Shown: piece after piece, positions 11,161-24,300 of the stretch
Position numbering within the stretch: the stretch's first letter is position 1
How the letters are laid out: each line of letters begins with the position of its first letter
DNA from: Aspidapion aeneum
Lineage: Eukaryota > Arthropoda > Insecta > Coleoptera > Brentidae
NCBI GenBank assembly: GCA_963576565.1
Contig: OY755038.1
Span: 144,758,155-144,822,154 of the forward strand
Reading direction: 5' to 3'
Length of the DNA stretch: 64,000 nucleotides
Translations under genes and position numbers: made by a program
The notes under the pieces: model-generated
What the model was told of the DNA's origin: nothing
Database searches by the model: none
Seen by the model: only the letters and a program-made list of their open reading frames with translations

Positions 11161-11400
11161 GTGCGTCTTTAGTGAAAGGGATTAAAACTGATTGGGTGAT
11201 TGGAATTTTTTCATCGGTTATTCCTTGTACTATTACATTTTCTGCAAATCGATTATTATAATTTTCGACTGTTTTTTCTTTAAATACTGAAATTCCTGCG
11301 CCGGTGTCAATTAAAAGTTTAAATTTATTTGTTGCGTCATTAATATAAAAAAGATTTTTTGAGTTTAAATTATGTAGATTGGTATTTACACGAATGTTTG
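11041..11400 (-). pseudogene. pol: Errantiviral aspartic protease with a 4-bp frameshift duplication
   Basis: The retropepsin motif LIDTGAG has its catalytic Asp codon at 11306-11308. The frame is open upstream to the gag end and sits -1 relative to gag, as expected for -1 ribosomal frameshifting between gag and pol. I did not find a convincing slippery heptamer. A tandem GCAC duplication at 11157-11164 shifts the frame. Beyond it the domain continues (FDGILGLDFL) in the frame shared with RT. The protease would mature Gag and Pol. The 4-bp duplication alone uncouples it from RT. Confidence 0.9.
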
Positions 11401-12765
11401 TTCTGGGGTTTGATTGATTGACATGTGTTGGATTTTCGTAGTAGTTTCTTCTAATTGGGATTCCGTTTTTTGAATCGATTGGGGTGGATGGTTTTGATTG
11501 GAAGCAATTTGAAAATTTTGGGTTTCTGGTGGCAAAATTTGATTTTGATTTTCAAAATTTTGATATACTCCGGGTTGATTAAAATTATATTGACTTATGT
11601 CATTTAAATATTGTTCATCAAGATTATCTGAAAATTCTCGTGAATAAGGATATTCGTAAGATGGTTGATAGATTTCATTTTCATAACGAAACTGATTTTC
11701 ATACTGAAAATTTTCAAAATTTGGATCATAAGGATCATAACTGTTAAAATTTTCAAAATTGGGATCATAGTGATTGTAGTTGTCAAAATTATTAAAATAT
11801 TCATCAGAATAGTTCACTACATGTGCTCTATGTTGTGGGGAATTGTAATTTGGATTTCTTTGAATTACTGATGGTCTAAAATTATTTTGTTGGTTTTGTG
11901 GTACAAAATTTCTAGAGGTGCTTGGTTGATTTTGGGCAAAATTGGGTCTTTGAAAATTTTGGTTAAATTGTTGATTTTGATTTGTGTAGACCGGGGGTCT
12001 CTGAACAAAAGTACGACATTCACTTGCGTGATGACCTAAACTACATTTAAAACATTTTTGTGGTTGAGAAGCTATTCTTCGCGATTGAAAATTATTTTGT
12101 CTATTTTGTATGGGATTATTTGAAACATTGGGTCGGTTCGGAGTTTTTTGTGTTTTAAAATATGAATGTTGTAGTTCGCGTCTTATTCTTACTTGTGCTT
12201 CAAGTAAATCTTTAGGATTGCTAGCACGGACAATATGACCTATGCGCGATTCTAATCCTGTTAAAAGCGTATTTAATGCCATAGAATCTATAATTTGGAT
12301 TTGTGCATCTTTTTGAAGCATATTTAAATTTGATTTTTGAATACAAGCATGCATTTTTGAATTCATGACTTGTAATCTATTGAAAAACATTAGAGGTGAT
12401 TCGTTTGTTTATTGTTTAAGTCTTTGTAGATCTTGAATTAATGAAGAAAGGTCTCGCGTATCTCCATAGTATGTTGGTAATAATTGCTTAATTTGAATCC
12501 AAGAAAGAGGATTTCGAGAGTTTACTAATTGTGCGGCTTTTCCTTTTAATTTATTTTTAATGTGTATGCCCAATAAATCGCGTTGATCTCCGACGGACAT
12601 GTTATAAGCACAATCGCAAGCATTGATAAAAGTTCCTAAAAATATTTGATCTCCATCGTATTCAGGGATTATTGAGAAAATTTCCGATAAACGATAAGGT
12701 TCAACCTCAACTATAGGTTGGTTTGCTGGTACGTTTGCTGGTTGGTTATTACGAGGTTCAGTCAT
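11386..12765 (-). pseudogene. gag: Errantiviral gag pseudogene, one internal stop
   Basis: ATG at 12765 (MTEPRNN). The frame runs 118 codons to a TAA at 12409-12411, then continues in the same frame to 11386, so a single nonsense codon splits a Gag of about 459 residues. The N-terminal part has the SEIFSIIPEYDGD-type segment seen in errantiviral and gypsy Gags. A single zinc knuckle (CFKCSLGHHASEC) is of the form C-X2-C-X3-H-X4-C, one residue shorter than the usual spacing. The C-terminal third is Asn/Gln/Tyr-rich low complexity with YDPNFENF repeats. Gag forms the particle and binds RNA. Apart from the stop this is the best-preserved gene of the element. Confidence 0.92.
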
Positions 12766-12780
12766 TTTTGATGGTTTTTG

Positions 12781-13280
12781 TTTTCTTGTGTTTTAAAACT
12801 TAAATTAAAACTTTTTTAGATTTTGTTTCTTAAAACTAAATTTTATTTTTGACTTCTTTTAAATTGAAAAAATTTTCTTAAAAATTCAAAATTGTAAAAG
12901 TCAGGCTTAGAAAATCGAACAGATTTTTCAAAATATCAACTTATTTGAAAAAAATAAAACGTGATGTCATTGTGATTCAATTGTCTTACTCACAAAAGCT
13001 TTAGCTGGACCATTTGTCTCCACGTGTTCGGCTACCAGGGGCTTCACTAGGTGTTCCTTCCGTATCCGTTGGATGCGAGGACGCTTGGTTGGTTGCTGTC
13101 TAGCTTCTTTGTTGCTTGTGTAACTTCTTAGTTGCTATGTAACTTCTTAGTTGCTATGTAACTTCTTTGTTGCTTGTGTAACTTCTTGGTTGCTGTAGAT
13201 TCTTGATAGCTTAAAGAGCTGGAGCTTCACCACTCGCGAATTAGATTACTCGTGTTTTCGCGTGTGTTAAACTATCCGTA
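12781..13280 (-). other. 5' leader of errantivirus-like element
   Basis: Untranslated stretch between primer site and gag ATG. It contains a tandem repeat at 13102-13197: about five units of 19-21 bp with the core AACTTCTTAGTTGCTATGT, variants carrying TTTGTTGCTTGTG. Otherwise no gene. A packaging signal would be expected here, but none can be read from sequence alone. Confidence 0.75.
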
Positions 13281-13291
13281 CGACTGCGCCA
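13281..13291 (-). other. Primer-binding site, tRNA-Ser type
   Basis: Two bases inside the 5' LTR the minus strand reads TGGCGCAGTCG, complementary to a tRNA 3' end CGACTGCGCCA. That matches insect tRNA-Ser as I know it, and tRNA-Ser is the primer reported for the 17.6/297 errantivirus group. The match is 11 nt long. Confidence 0.82.
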
Positions 13292-13293
13292 AA

Positions 13294-13744
13294 TGTTATA
13301 CTTTAAAGTTTACTTTTAACTTTTTAAAAACTTTATTTTGATTAAATACAATATAGGACTTAAACGTTATAATTTAACGTGTACTTAAGAACGATTCTAA
13401 AGAGAATGACTTAACATTACAATGATTTGAGTTTATATAAAGAAAAGGTGCTGATTAAGCAATGGAATAAGTCCTTAATATTCTAGATTTAAACTTTTAG
13501 AACTAAAGTGCAATTCGGCAGGAATGCACGTGTTGTTTATGCTATGAGAGATGCAAGTCAGCAGAATGGTCTTCTTATCTTGAAAGGTTCTGAGAAATAA
13601 AGTGCTGATTCGGCTTGAATGCACGTGTTGTGTATTTCATGGGAAACGCAAGTCAGCAGAATAAGCTTCTTATCTGGAAGATTCTCGGGTTTCATAGAAG
13701 GTTCTGGTTTCTTCTAAGTGTTGGCAGGATATTTTCATATAACA
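13294..13744 (-). repeat. 5' LTR of errantivirus-like element
   Basis: 451 bp, the partner of 5264-5715. It differs by about 12 substitutions and a 1-bp deletion. Followed by the TATA target duplication at 13745-13748. Confidence 0.95.
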
Positions 13745-14745
13745 TATATATTGCTAAAAATAAAACTACAGGGGAGGGGTGACATTGCAATATTAAAAAA
13801 CAACTACTAGAAAATTTAAAAACATTGTGCTGATGGCAAAAAGTTTAGGGAAAAATCATACATATAAGTAACAAAAAAAATTTGTGCCGAAAATTTTTTA
13901 AAAATTTAGTAGGAACTTCTTGGAAAAATCGTTTTGCAGAAGAAAATTTTTGCAAAATTTAAAAAGCTACTAAAAAATTTTAAAGAAATTGTGTTACAGA
14001 CAAAAAGTTTAGATAAATTAAAATCCTCTTCAGAAAAAACATGATGCAGATATAACAAAAAAAATAAAGCCGGAACTTTTACAGAAATTAGTATATCTGA
14101 AAAAATTATACACCAAAGTAAATGTTTAGAAAAAAAAATCATTTAAAGAAAAAAAGAGGCGCCAAAGTCCAAAAATTTGTTGCAAAATGCAAAAGTTTTG
14201 GTTATTTTCAAGAGTATTTGTATTGCATTCAGAAATGTATACTCATTTGTATACTAAGCCCCCAGCCCCCCTAACTGTGCCCATTAATTTTCAAGACATT
14301 TTGATTTAAAAATATAGATTTTGGTATTACACATTTATTTAAAAATATTTTTATTTGACAAAATTATACAATTAAACTTTACAATAAAATTGCCACTAGA
14401 ACAAATAGTCATAAACTAAGAAAAATACAATATTTAGATTCAATTTAAAAAAATAGGCTTTTTTTATTTTATATAAAAAAAACACTAATCCTAACTTTTC
14501 TTAGTACAAAAAATAAACAAAATTACTTAACAAATTTTACAATTTTCCAACACACAATCACATTTGCAATAGCACCGGTAACCATAATTAAATTTTTTTT
14601 GATGTCTTAATTAAACCTGTAACGAGACAAGACTGTATATGATTCCTTGCTACATAAATACAGAAAATTAAATATTACATTTTTTTGTTGTTTGTTTCTG
14701 TTTCTAAATTGTTTGGTAGATTGTTGAAACACTTTGAAAATGCCT

Positions 14746-14953
14746 AAACTGGACTTGTCTCTGTTAGTAATAATCTATGCTTCAGATAGTGTTAATGTCA
14801 TTGAGGTTACTCGATATTTTATTATGATATGTTGAGGCAGATAACTAATGCATTAACTGGACTTGTCTCTGTTGATGATAATCTATGCTTCACTATGCTT
14901 CTGCTAGTTGTGGTACTGGAACTCGTATTATGATCATGTTGAGGCAGATAACC
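14746..14953. repeat. Imperfect ~108-bp tandem duplication
   Basis: Two adjacent segments both start with ACTGGACTTGTCTCTGTT, share AATCTATGCTTC, and end with GTTGAGGCAGATAAC (14831-14845 and 14938-14952). The middle parts have diverged. Confidence 0.85.
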
Positions 14954-15103
14954 ATCAAATTTTTAAAAGTTCTTGGTGAGTTCTTCTGCAAAACCACCAG
15001 ACCCTCGACTATGTATATAGGTTATTGATACATGATTTAGTTTAAAATATATATTTATAAATGTTTTTAACTTTAACAAAAATACCAAAAATATCCGAAA
15101 AAA

Positions 15104-15125
15104 GGTTCTGGTACGTTTTACCACC
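15104..15125 (+). repeat. Dispersed repeat copy, TCTGGTACGTTTTACCAC core
   Basis: The 18-bp core is identical at three places: here, inverted at 44645-44666, and at 61151-61173. In the last two it is preceded by GGGG. Probably the terminus or a conserved block of an unidentified repeat family. Confidence 0.75.
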
Positions 15126-15874
15126 CTACTCAAAACTTATTATAACAAGGCTTTTTTGCATGAAAATGATTCTTTGGACTATTTGTAGTCGATTTAGGTA
15201 CGGAAAATTAACAAAAAGTATTTAATTTTCTTAAAAATATTTTTTTTAAACATGCTTACATACCGATTTTTATCCAGTTGTTTTTGTTTTTTCCAACCAA
15301 ACTTTTCACATGTCACGGTCTAGTTTCACACATATTGATGAATTTTTACACACACTAATGTATGTTTTTTTTTAAATTTTGATAAATTTAATGTTTTTTG
15401 CGGACTTTTTCAGTAATTTTAAGTTAAATTTTATAATGAAAGTATATATTTATTATATGACGCCACCGCGACCGGTATATAGGCCGGTATCATATGTGTA
15501 TGTTTCTTTCTATTCTAATGTCATTTGACCATTATGCTTTCTTACTTAATAAGGTCACTTAAAATAATTTTGTCCTACATAATATACCTAAAAGAAGAAT
15601 AGAAACACCCAAAAAATTTGTAACACTTCGATTACCGATTTTTTTGGATTGAGGTGGATTAGGGTGACCAGATTGCAGTTTATTAGGGTGTCCAGAGTGC
15701 GGAAAAAAAATATTTTGAAAAATTGCCCAAAAAAATTTGAAGACCAAACAGTCACGCGCCACTGAATATTTGTGGTCACATACAAAAATCCTAACTTAAT
15801 TGCGGGCGATTTCCGACGTTTGTGGACAATGGTTACCCCCTTGACATAAACCTAACAATTTTTACTATATTTAT

Positions 15875-17147
15875 TGTAACAGGGGCCTGTGTGTGTGACA
15901 GTGGTACTGTCACCTCAAGTGGCCAAGGCTTAAATATTGTAAACTACCAACTTAGGCTACAACTTATATAAATTATAAAAAGATTAAATGTTACTATATG
16001 TTATTAAATTTACACGATCTCGAAAGGGAATTTGGCGGTTCTTGGAGGAAAAGTATGCTATAAACGTTTTTCTCAAATGTATAACTAATAGGATAATCAT
16101 ACATACCTTTTCAATTTTCTTCTTGCAGCTTCACACTTTCACTTCTAATATTTATTATTTAAATATCAAATTTTTACTACCATTGAACTTTTATATTCAA
16201 ATATTTACACTTCTTAAACTTTTAGGTTTTATAAACCTTTTATATATTTGTTGTAAATATATATATTTAGCAACATCTTAAACGTTGATTGAATGAGTGA
16301 AACTATTCAATCAACTGTTTAATTTACTTAATATTACTGTTTAGGTTTGGGATATGTTATTAATTGAAAATGCCGATTTTAGGGCAACGAATGGTTTGTA
16401 TTTTGTTGATAAAAAACCATAAAACAGTTAGACACATTATTTCAAAACACTGGAAACAGTAATAATTAATGACTTTACAATCAATAAACTCTAAAAGAAA
16501 AGACCAAAATAATTATGAATATTAAAGTTAACAGTTTTATACAATGTTAAAATAATTGATAAATTTCCCCAGTTGAAATAAAACCCCCCTTAAGAAGTGT
16601 AAATGAAAGTGTACCGTACTAGGCAAAGACAAACTAAAGAGTAAAATCCCTGACGACTTTCGAAAGTTTCCCGTCTCAGTTAAAGCTACGCTGCGCTTGA
16701 AGGGACAAATATCTTGGCGTTGATTGGCTAGAATTCTACTCCCTTTCGCCTTGGCGAGAAAGAGATAGACTGCGCTTTAAGCGCTCCACTAAGAGACAAA
16801 ATAGCAATGTAAGCCAGACTTAAAAACCCGTTAGAAAGTAAATTTACACAGTGTGTTTTTTTTTAATTGAAAATAGTTTAAAATTTGTTTCCAGTTACAA
16901 AATAAGAATTATTTTGATGTTAGTGGCTCAAAGGACACATTAGCCGAATACAACTTTTATTAAAATACAGCGAACCTGAAAACATGCCTAAAAACAAGTC
17001 GCCGAGTTGCCATAAATTTTACTTAATCTTAACCTAGTCTTGCATGTAATTAATGCTTGTTGATGTCAAAACAATATTTAATTAAAAATCTTTAAAAACT
17101 TATAATTGGCAAAAATACCATTTATGCTCAAATCCCGTTTTGTTACA
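15875..17147 (-). repeat. 3' LTR of the giant element
   Basis: 1273 bp with TG...CA ends and a short terminal inverted repeat (TGTAAC/GTTACA). It differs from 30815-32087 at position 16270 (G here, T there). A 97-codon plus-strand frame inside it has no similarity I recognise and is carried by both LTRs, so I do not call it a gene. 16620-16800 is less AT-rich than the rest (CTTCGAAAG..., CGCTTTAAGCGC) and may hold the promoter. Confidence 0.9.
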
Positions 17148-17165
17148 TTACTCCCCCCTGATTAA
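17148..17165 (-). other. Polypurine tract candidate of the giant element
   Basis: On the minus strand TTAATCAGGGGGGAGTAA directly precedes the LTR start TGTAACAAAACGGG. The purine run AGGGGGGAG is one of few G-runs in a very AT-rich interior and is at the expected place, which fixes the element's orientation. Confidence 0.75.
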
Positions 17166-20100
17166 GTATAAACAATTTTTTTTAAACGCAAGTCGAAATA
17201 AACTGGTTTATAACAACAAGCATTAAGTAGTGCAGACAACACAAATCTAAACTAAAACTATAACGCTCTTCGTTTCCATTTTTCTTCTGTGGATGATGGT
17301 TAACAAACATTCTGGCTGGAAAAAACTTGAAGTTCCATTCTGGAACAAAACAGCAACACTGGATCAGGTACAACATCTTAGATCAGCTAGTCAGCAACAA
17401 ACATGGTGAACGATCAGTAGATTCCAAACAGTACTGAAAGAATCAGAATATCAGTGCAGCTTAATAACAACGATAACTTAAACTAAATGAGGGCAAAATA
17501 AAATTGACAAATAAACCGAAAAATATATATAGAAATATATAATTTTAACACACATTGTTCGAAAACTATTACATTAAGGTATATATTATATACACGCTTA
17601 TGCTGAAATTTGTGGAGACAAAAAAAAAGTGATTTAAGTTAACGTAAATAAATTAAGGGAGTCTCCAAACCAAACCGTTTCCTCCATAGTGTTAAACAAA
17701 CACTAGGTACGCAGCAAGAGCTAAGTTTCCACATTGGCCATCTTTGAAACTAAGGGTGAACAGCAGACTCTGTATTGAATTTGGAAAGAAGCATCCAATT
17801 GCAGGTTTGCACAGCGACGGTAAGAAGACGTCGATTGTAGTGATGATGGCTGCTTGGCAGATCTAATGACTTTAATGGTGGAATGGCTGCTTGGTTGATT
17901 AAACTGTTTGTGGAAGAAATTTGTTGGTTGGTTGACAGCACTTTGCAATAGCTGACCTAAAAACAAAATAATTTTAATACAGGAAAACAATGTTTTTAAT
18001 AACAATAAACCAACCTTATGTAAAACAAAATTAATTGTTTTAAAAAAATATATTATTTAAATTAAAAAAAATTGAAAATTTTTGATTTTATGATTATATC
18101 TCATAAATAAGTTTTAGGTGAACTAAAACTAGTTAGACGGCAAATAACCTACAAAAGGTTGTCTAACCCAAAAAAACGTGTATGCATAAAAAAAATTAAT
18201 TTTAAAACAAAGATAAAAGCAAGAAATTACAAACACTAACTGAAATATTAAAATTGTATTATTTTAAAACTTTAAAATATATTTATACCGTATAAAAAAA
18301 ATACGTTTATTTGACAATAATTTATAAATTTAAATACCTTAACACAAAATTAATTTACAATTACGAAAAAAAAAACGTTTAGTTGACAATATTTGAAAAA
18401 AAATTTAAGTTGGTTTATTGTTTTCAGTGTAATAAAAAACAGCCCTACCAGGTTAACACAATAAACTTTAAAACAAACATGGAATATTCTATCGAAACAA
18501 AAACAAATCATATAAAAATAACTCGTGTGATAGAAAGAATAACTGAAAATAAATACAAGTTAGCAAAACAAACACAAAATGATACAAAAACTGAAATACA
18601 AGTTTTTATCATAGTTAAGATTTTAATGATTCAAAAAAAAATTTAAATTTTATAAAGAAAATCAAATAGAACAGATAGAATAATCTCAAATGAAACAAAT
18701 CCACATAGATTTTTTTTTAAGTAGAACAAATCCAAATATAATATTTTTTTATTAGAACAAATCAAATACAATGATTTAATATAGAACCAATCAATAAAAA
18801 AAAATCATGAACAAATGAAAATAGAACAAATCCAGCCAGATGAATATACACATTTTCAAAATCACTTAGAATAAAGCTCCTCCTAGAATTTTTCACATTT
18901 TTTTCCGAATTTTCTTTAAAATTTCTTTCCTGAAACATTATCTTTTCCAATGTAAACTTTCTTTTCCATAGATCTTGCTAAATAATTTTTCTTTAAACAT
19001 GAAAAATATTCTTCCTTTCAAATTGATTTTCGGTGTGATTTTAGTATGTTTGAAAATGAAAAGTTGGGTTTCCATTTTCTAACTAATTTGCATTTTATTT
19101 TATTTTCCAATTAATTGCAAGCTGGTTTTACACAATTTTGAAAAACTAAGAACAGCAGCAAAACAAAGTAGGTTATTATTGATGTCATTGTTTGAAAATT
19201 AGACATCTTTGCTTCAAAATACTTGACTTAATGTAAGCAAATGTTTTAAAATTTGACCAATTTAGGTTTTTATCGAATTTCATGCACACATACACAGGTG
19301 GCGATAGACGATTTTAAAGTGCATGAATCAAAACAAACAAAATAAAACAATCTTAGTTGATAATAAAATTTTAAATAAAATTATGTCTTATATATTCCAA
19401 TTGAAGCAAATGACAAAAAAAAAATTGAACAAAAATGACAGTTGATGGTTGCTTCAATCGACTCTTTTTGGTGTTATGAAAAGAAAAAAACTCTCTTGGG
19501 TGATGAAGTCATTTCTTATTTTTCCAAAACTACTAAATAAGAACTATTTAGAGTTCAAGCAGGCAAGGGCTTATTTCGAAAATATGAAAAAAATAATAAA
19601 AAAAAATACTTTAAAATATTTTAGGTATAACATACTTTTTTTCCAATTTAATAAGTTGACAAAAAAAACAAAAGGTATCTTAAACGATAAGGTTCTTTAG
19701 ATAACGCAAGACTTAAAATGAGCAAATATTTTAAAAAATAATAATAAAAATAATAATAAATGAAATAATGCTTGCTAATATATGAAAAATAAACACTGAT
19801 CTTAGAAAGACTAAGTTTTACGCTAAGTTTTCCTTAAACGATCAACTGGTGATTTAATGATTTGATTATTTATTTCATTAATAGAGGAAATTATGTATAG
19901 GCTTTAGTTAATAACAAAATTACTTAAAAATGATAATAGAAATAAAAATAGTACAAAAATAATAATTTAGGTGTTCTTGATTAATGCTATGCCTGTGCAC
20001 TAGCATATCATTTTAATAATGACGTTATTGAGAATATTTTTATTTTATCGATTAACTAGGACAGCAAATAGAAAGGAACAAACTAACAAAAAAAAAACAA

Positions 20101-20526
20101 AACATTTTTAGAAAAAGACAACACATTTTTGTGATTTGTCATAGTTACCAAAAGAAAAGTTTTACAAAAACAATTGTACTCATAGAGTAAAAGAGAATTG
20201 GAGATTTTTTTAAAAAATTATCGAAATTTATCCTCAAAATGGAATTTGCTTGGCTTAAATGGTACAGATTGTACTTAAAGTTCGTATAGGCCAATATTTT
20301 CCCTTTAGGAAAAAAAAACATAAAAAATAAAATATTGTTTTAATGATAAACAATACAAAAATTCAAAAATAGTTTTAAAGAATCAAATGTTATTAATTTA
20401 GATAATATTGATTTTATCAAGTTATAATATAATGAGAAGAGAAAAAAAAATAGAAAAATGTATCTTAGCAATGTTAAGATTGCTATGATAATATCCAATT
20501 GGATTCAAAAATGACTTCAAAATGGA

Positions 20527-20534
<8 letters not shown>

Positions 20535-20580
<46 letters not shown>
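20535..20580. repeat. (AT)n microsatellite
   Basis: About 23 uninterrupted AT dinucleotides following an A-run. Confidence 0.97.
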
Positions 20581-20585
<5 letters not shown>

Positions 20586-23500
20586 TAAATCGAAAAATTT
20601 TAACCGTTGATGACGTAGTTTTTATTCGATTTATGGGATCTTAGAAAAGCACTGATTAAGAGCAAATGATCCCCATTAAAAAAAAACAAAGGTTTTTGAA
20701 ATAATGGACTCTAAAATATACTATATATAATCGATTTTACGTTAATACTTTAACCAATAGGTGTTGATTTACTATAACAAAAAATAAAATGATATTTTGT
20801 TTTTTTAAAATATTACCAAAAATAAACAAAACAATTAAAAGTTTACAAAATATCTAAAATGTTCTGGTCACTAGAAAAAAAAAATGACTTAGTTAAATAT
20901 TACACTTTTTCCGTGTAACACAAAAAAACAAGATTAAAATTACATATCTGACAGATGATTGATGCAGATATTATCTGAAAAGATACAATTTACTTCTACT
21001 AAAGCAAAGTCCAAAAGAGATAAAGAATTGACTTTCACGTATAATAATAGGTTACAAAAGCTCTGTATACCTCACGATAGAACTGTGGCATAACGCGATA
21101 GAGACACTGTCTCTAAGTCTAGCGATTGTTATGCCAACTACCAATCTCCACAGCTAATTAGCTATTTTTTTATAAAATGTGTGCTTATGCACTTAGTTTT
21201 TATGGTAATTAGTTTGAACGGGTAACATTTTACAGAAAAAAAAAACAGTTGTTTGCTGTACACTAAAAATTTTTTATACAAAGATTTTATTTACTTGATT
21301 TTAAATATACTATTCCATTAAGATCTTTTTGATTTAAAACTTTCTAATTCAAATGAGACTTTTTCGTTAGTCTATAGGTGTTATCACTGCTAAAGCCAAA
21401 GACAGTGGTTTTATTTATAAAATTTCAAGACAAAAGAAAATATATAAATTTCATAATGTAAATATTACCAAATGACATAAAGATTAGCCTAAATGGCTTA
21501 TCAACCCTATAAAGTAAAAAGAGTAAAAATTTGATCATAAAATTTTATAATGAAAGAAAATACTTCTTTATTCTGCTGTTCTTGTCTGTTTTTCCAATCT
21601 CTGATTATTTCTTGATGTTAATATCTTTTTTTTTTAAATATCACTGATAAAAATATAACGGTTTTCATTTGATATGGCATGACTCAAGAGTCGTCTACTC
21701 TTTATGGTTGTATCTTCTAGGTTTTTCCTATTCCTATACCATTAAACACTAAATTTCTAAAAATCCTAACTTTTAGTTACTATCTCAAATATTATCTACT
21801 TAACCTATTTTTTTAACCAAGTCAGAAAAATTATCCAAATGTCTACCATAAAGCCTGTTTTAAAATAATATCCCATCATCACTTCAACACAGGTTTCAAA
21901 AACGTATAGTGACTCTTGTATACCAAATCTAAATCATGTTTCGTCACAATAAAAAGAATAGGTAGATCTACCATTTTTTATATTGAAAATTGTATTGTGA
22001 AATATAAAATTTATTCAACGACAACGCTTTTGTCTCCCTAATTAGAAAACCTAAGACACTGTGAATTCCACACTTACAGGTAGTGGCCACATTCTGAAGA
22101 TAGAAAACCACAGGTGTATGACGAAGAAAGAAACTAGTCTACATCTTCGTGTTAAATAAATTTTTCGGTCTATTGTTTATCCAGTATAACTCAAAAATGA
22201 GTTCCCGACATGACGAAATAGAAAATTACCTAGGTCTCTTACTGAAATCTACTAGGTGTGACGTCACTGTCTTCATTAACCTACCCTGATATAACTTTTT
22301 ATTCGTTTTATAGGTAAAGTTTTACCTCTACCTTGAATAGTTTTTCCCAAATTTAAATTCCCATTTTTACAAAATGACTTGACTTGAAAGAAACCCAAAA
22401 ATCCAACCCATATATTTTTCCGCTGTGTTAGACCAGTTCCCCTGTAGACCATGTAAGCTATAACATGACGATTATTAATTCAGTAGTTTTCTTGATAAAG
22501 ATTGGTTAAAACATTTAACTGACTATACCGCAACCCTATCTTTCAAAATTGAGTCACGATATTAGGAGATACGGCAACAAACAAAACAAATATAGACCAA
22601 TTGAAAATTTTAATTATAGGTATACCATAGAAACACCCTCTCGAGTGGAGAAGAAAAATTTTCCCAATTTACTCCTCAGCCTTCTTCTCAATGACTGGGG
22701 CAGTTTAAAATCCAGCTAAAAACACTCATTCCATAAAAAAATCATTTTATAAAATAATCTATAATATAATGATACAAACAGCGAAAAAATTAATTCGCCC
22801 TCGTCTTACAAAAAAACAACAAAAGAAAAAGAAAACGCGACGATTCCACTTGGCGAATTATTATTGGTCTATTGTTTTATAACATTCCTTATACATCAAA
22901 AGATGCATATAACAAACACAGATCCATTTTGCCATACCATATAGCCATATCAAAGTTACGTTAAAAGAAAATTCTAGGACGCTTTAATTTAAAAATACTT
23001 CCCTCTCACATATTTACTCAACAGATAGTAATAGACTTTTGTCATTTATAAAAATATCAACAATTTTAGAACAAATAGATTTAAAAACTCTCAACTTGAT
23101 GTTTTGGTCATTTACAACCCAATACAAAACAATACAATTCCTGAAAATAAAAATAAAAATATTAATTAAGTAAAATTTTTGAGGGAAGTCGAAGAATCGT
23201 AGACCTCTACAGTTGTTGAATGTCATGGTCTTCACCTATAAAAGAAAACGAAGTTATAATACTAATTTTATACATGGTTTTAACAAATATAATAAAACTT
23301 TTTCTTTAAAACATCATTCAATGAATTTATTATGCTTTTGACATAGTGTTTAGACACTATTATTTTTCTTTTCATTAAAATCGGTCTCGTAGTTATTAAA
23401 AATTAAAACAAGTTTGTACAAATTTTAAATGAGTGCTCATAAATTACGAGGATTAGATGATAATTAAAAACTTTTTAGGCGAATAAAACAATAAAAGCTC

Positions 23501-23907
23501 TACAAATGCAAAATTTTAAGTTAAAATGCTAAGGCATTGCTTAATTAATTTATGTTATATATGTCTATGTAATGATAGACAGGCTTGCTTTTGCAATGCA
23601 AGAGAAAAAATATCTTTAGTGTCAAAATTGCAAATATTGAAACAAAAAAAAACTTAAAAACTCAAAACAAAGATTGTTCTTTTTGACATCGACGATCTAA
23701 TCTAAAAACTCAAGAGAGAGATTGTCCCTTTTGACTTTCAGATTGATCCAGGATCTAGATTAATATTTTTTTTTATTGGTTTTTCAATACGTGTGTAACT
23801 TGAGCTATTACGAAAAAAAAATTAAACTTTTTGCCAACGAATGGGTAGGGGATGAAATGTTAACTACCTCTAATTCAGAAAAATTTATCGTTTATTTAAA
23901 CAACTAC

Positions 23908-24300
23908 ACTTTCCATTCCATTCCAATGGAAAGTGTCGAAATAGATGCAATAAAAAGATCAATGAGAATATCCAGAACTGATCATATAAGAAATGAGATC
24001 ATAAAAGAAAGAATGGGAATCGAGGGAAGCGTAACTGATGACATCACTAAAAGGCAACTGATATGGTATGCTCATGTACAACGGATAAACGACGAAAGAT
24101 TACCAAAACAGGTCCTAGAATGGCAACCAATAGGGCGCAGAAAAAGAGGGCGTCCTAAACTGGAATGGTAACAGTCAATCCAAAGATCAATGAGTCAAAA
24201 AAAAAAAACCTGACGGAAGATCACTGTCATGATTGAAGGAGGTGGAGAATAGGCGTCGGACAACGTAGAAAGACGTTCTAAACCGACATAGTAGTAGTAG
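23908..24300 (+). mobile_element. 5'-truncated LINE insertion with 11-bp target duplication
   Basis: The plus strand encodes the C-terminal end of an insect LINE polyprotein: an RRSMRISR-like segment, a 'LIWYAHVQRIND' block and the basic signature GRRKRGRPK, which I recognise as the tail found after the RT domain. It ends in a TAG trinucleotide run, a usual LINE 3' tail. TAAACAACTAC occurs at 23897-23907 and again at 24301-24311, directly flanking the piece, so it is a target-site duplication and the copy was truncated at insertion. Frame breaks after GRPKLEW show it is inactive. Confidence 0.88.

Larger units (their letters stand above)
5264..13744 (-). mobile_element. Errantivirus-like (17.6/297/ZAM-type) LTR element, complete but inactive
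   Basis: An 8481-bp element on the minus strand with all structural marks: LTRs of 452 and 451 bp with TG...CA ends, a 4-bp target duplication TATA (5260-5263 and 13745-13748), a primer-binding site, a polypurine tract, and gag, pro-pol and env in that order. TATA-type targets, a tRNA-Ser primer and a baculovirus-F-like Env with a furin site are hallmarks of insect errantiviruses. I counted about 12 substitutions and one 1-bp indel between the LTRs (about 2.7%), so the insertion is not recent. Every gene carries stops or frameshifts, listed per gene. Reading is direct from sequence; clade placement is by motif recognition. Confidence 0.95.
13749..15874. other. Non-coding AT-rich interval
   Basis: No protein-like frame. 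Long runs of A/T. It contains the tandem duplication at 14746-14953 and a dispersed-repeat copy at 15104-15125. Around 15640-15700 a short AGGGTG(A/T)CCAGA motif occurs twice, 36 bases apart. None of this could be assigned to a known element. Confidence 0.55.

Noticed and set aside
11386..11420. A defined -1 frameshift slippery site at the gag-pol junction
   Set aside because: The -1 frame relation is clear, but no heptamer in the right phase fits the X XXY YYZ rule convincingly.
15988..16281. 97-codon plus-strand ORF, repeated at 30928-31221
   Set aside because: It lies inside both LTRs of the giant element, is antisense to it, is very rich in Phe/Leu/Ile as expected from AT-rich DNA, and matches no family I recognise.
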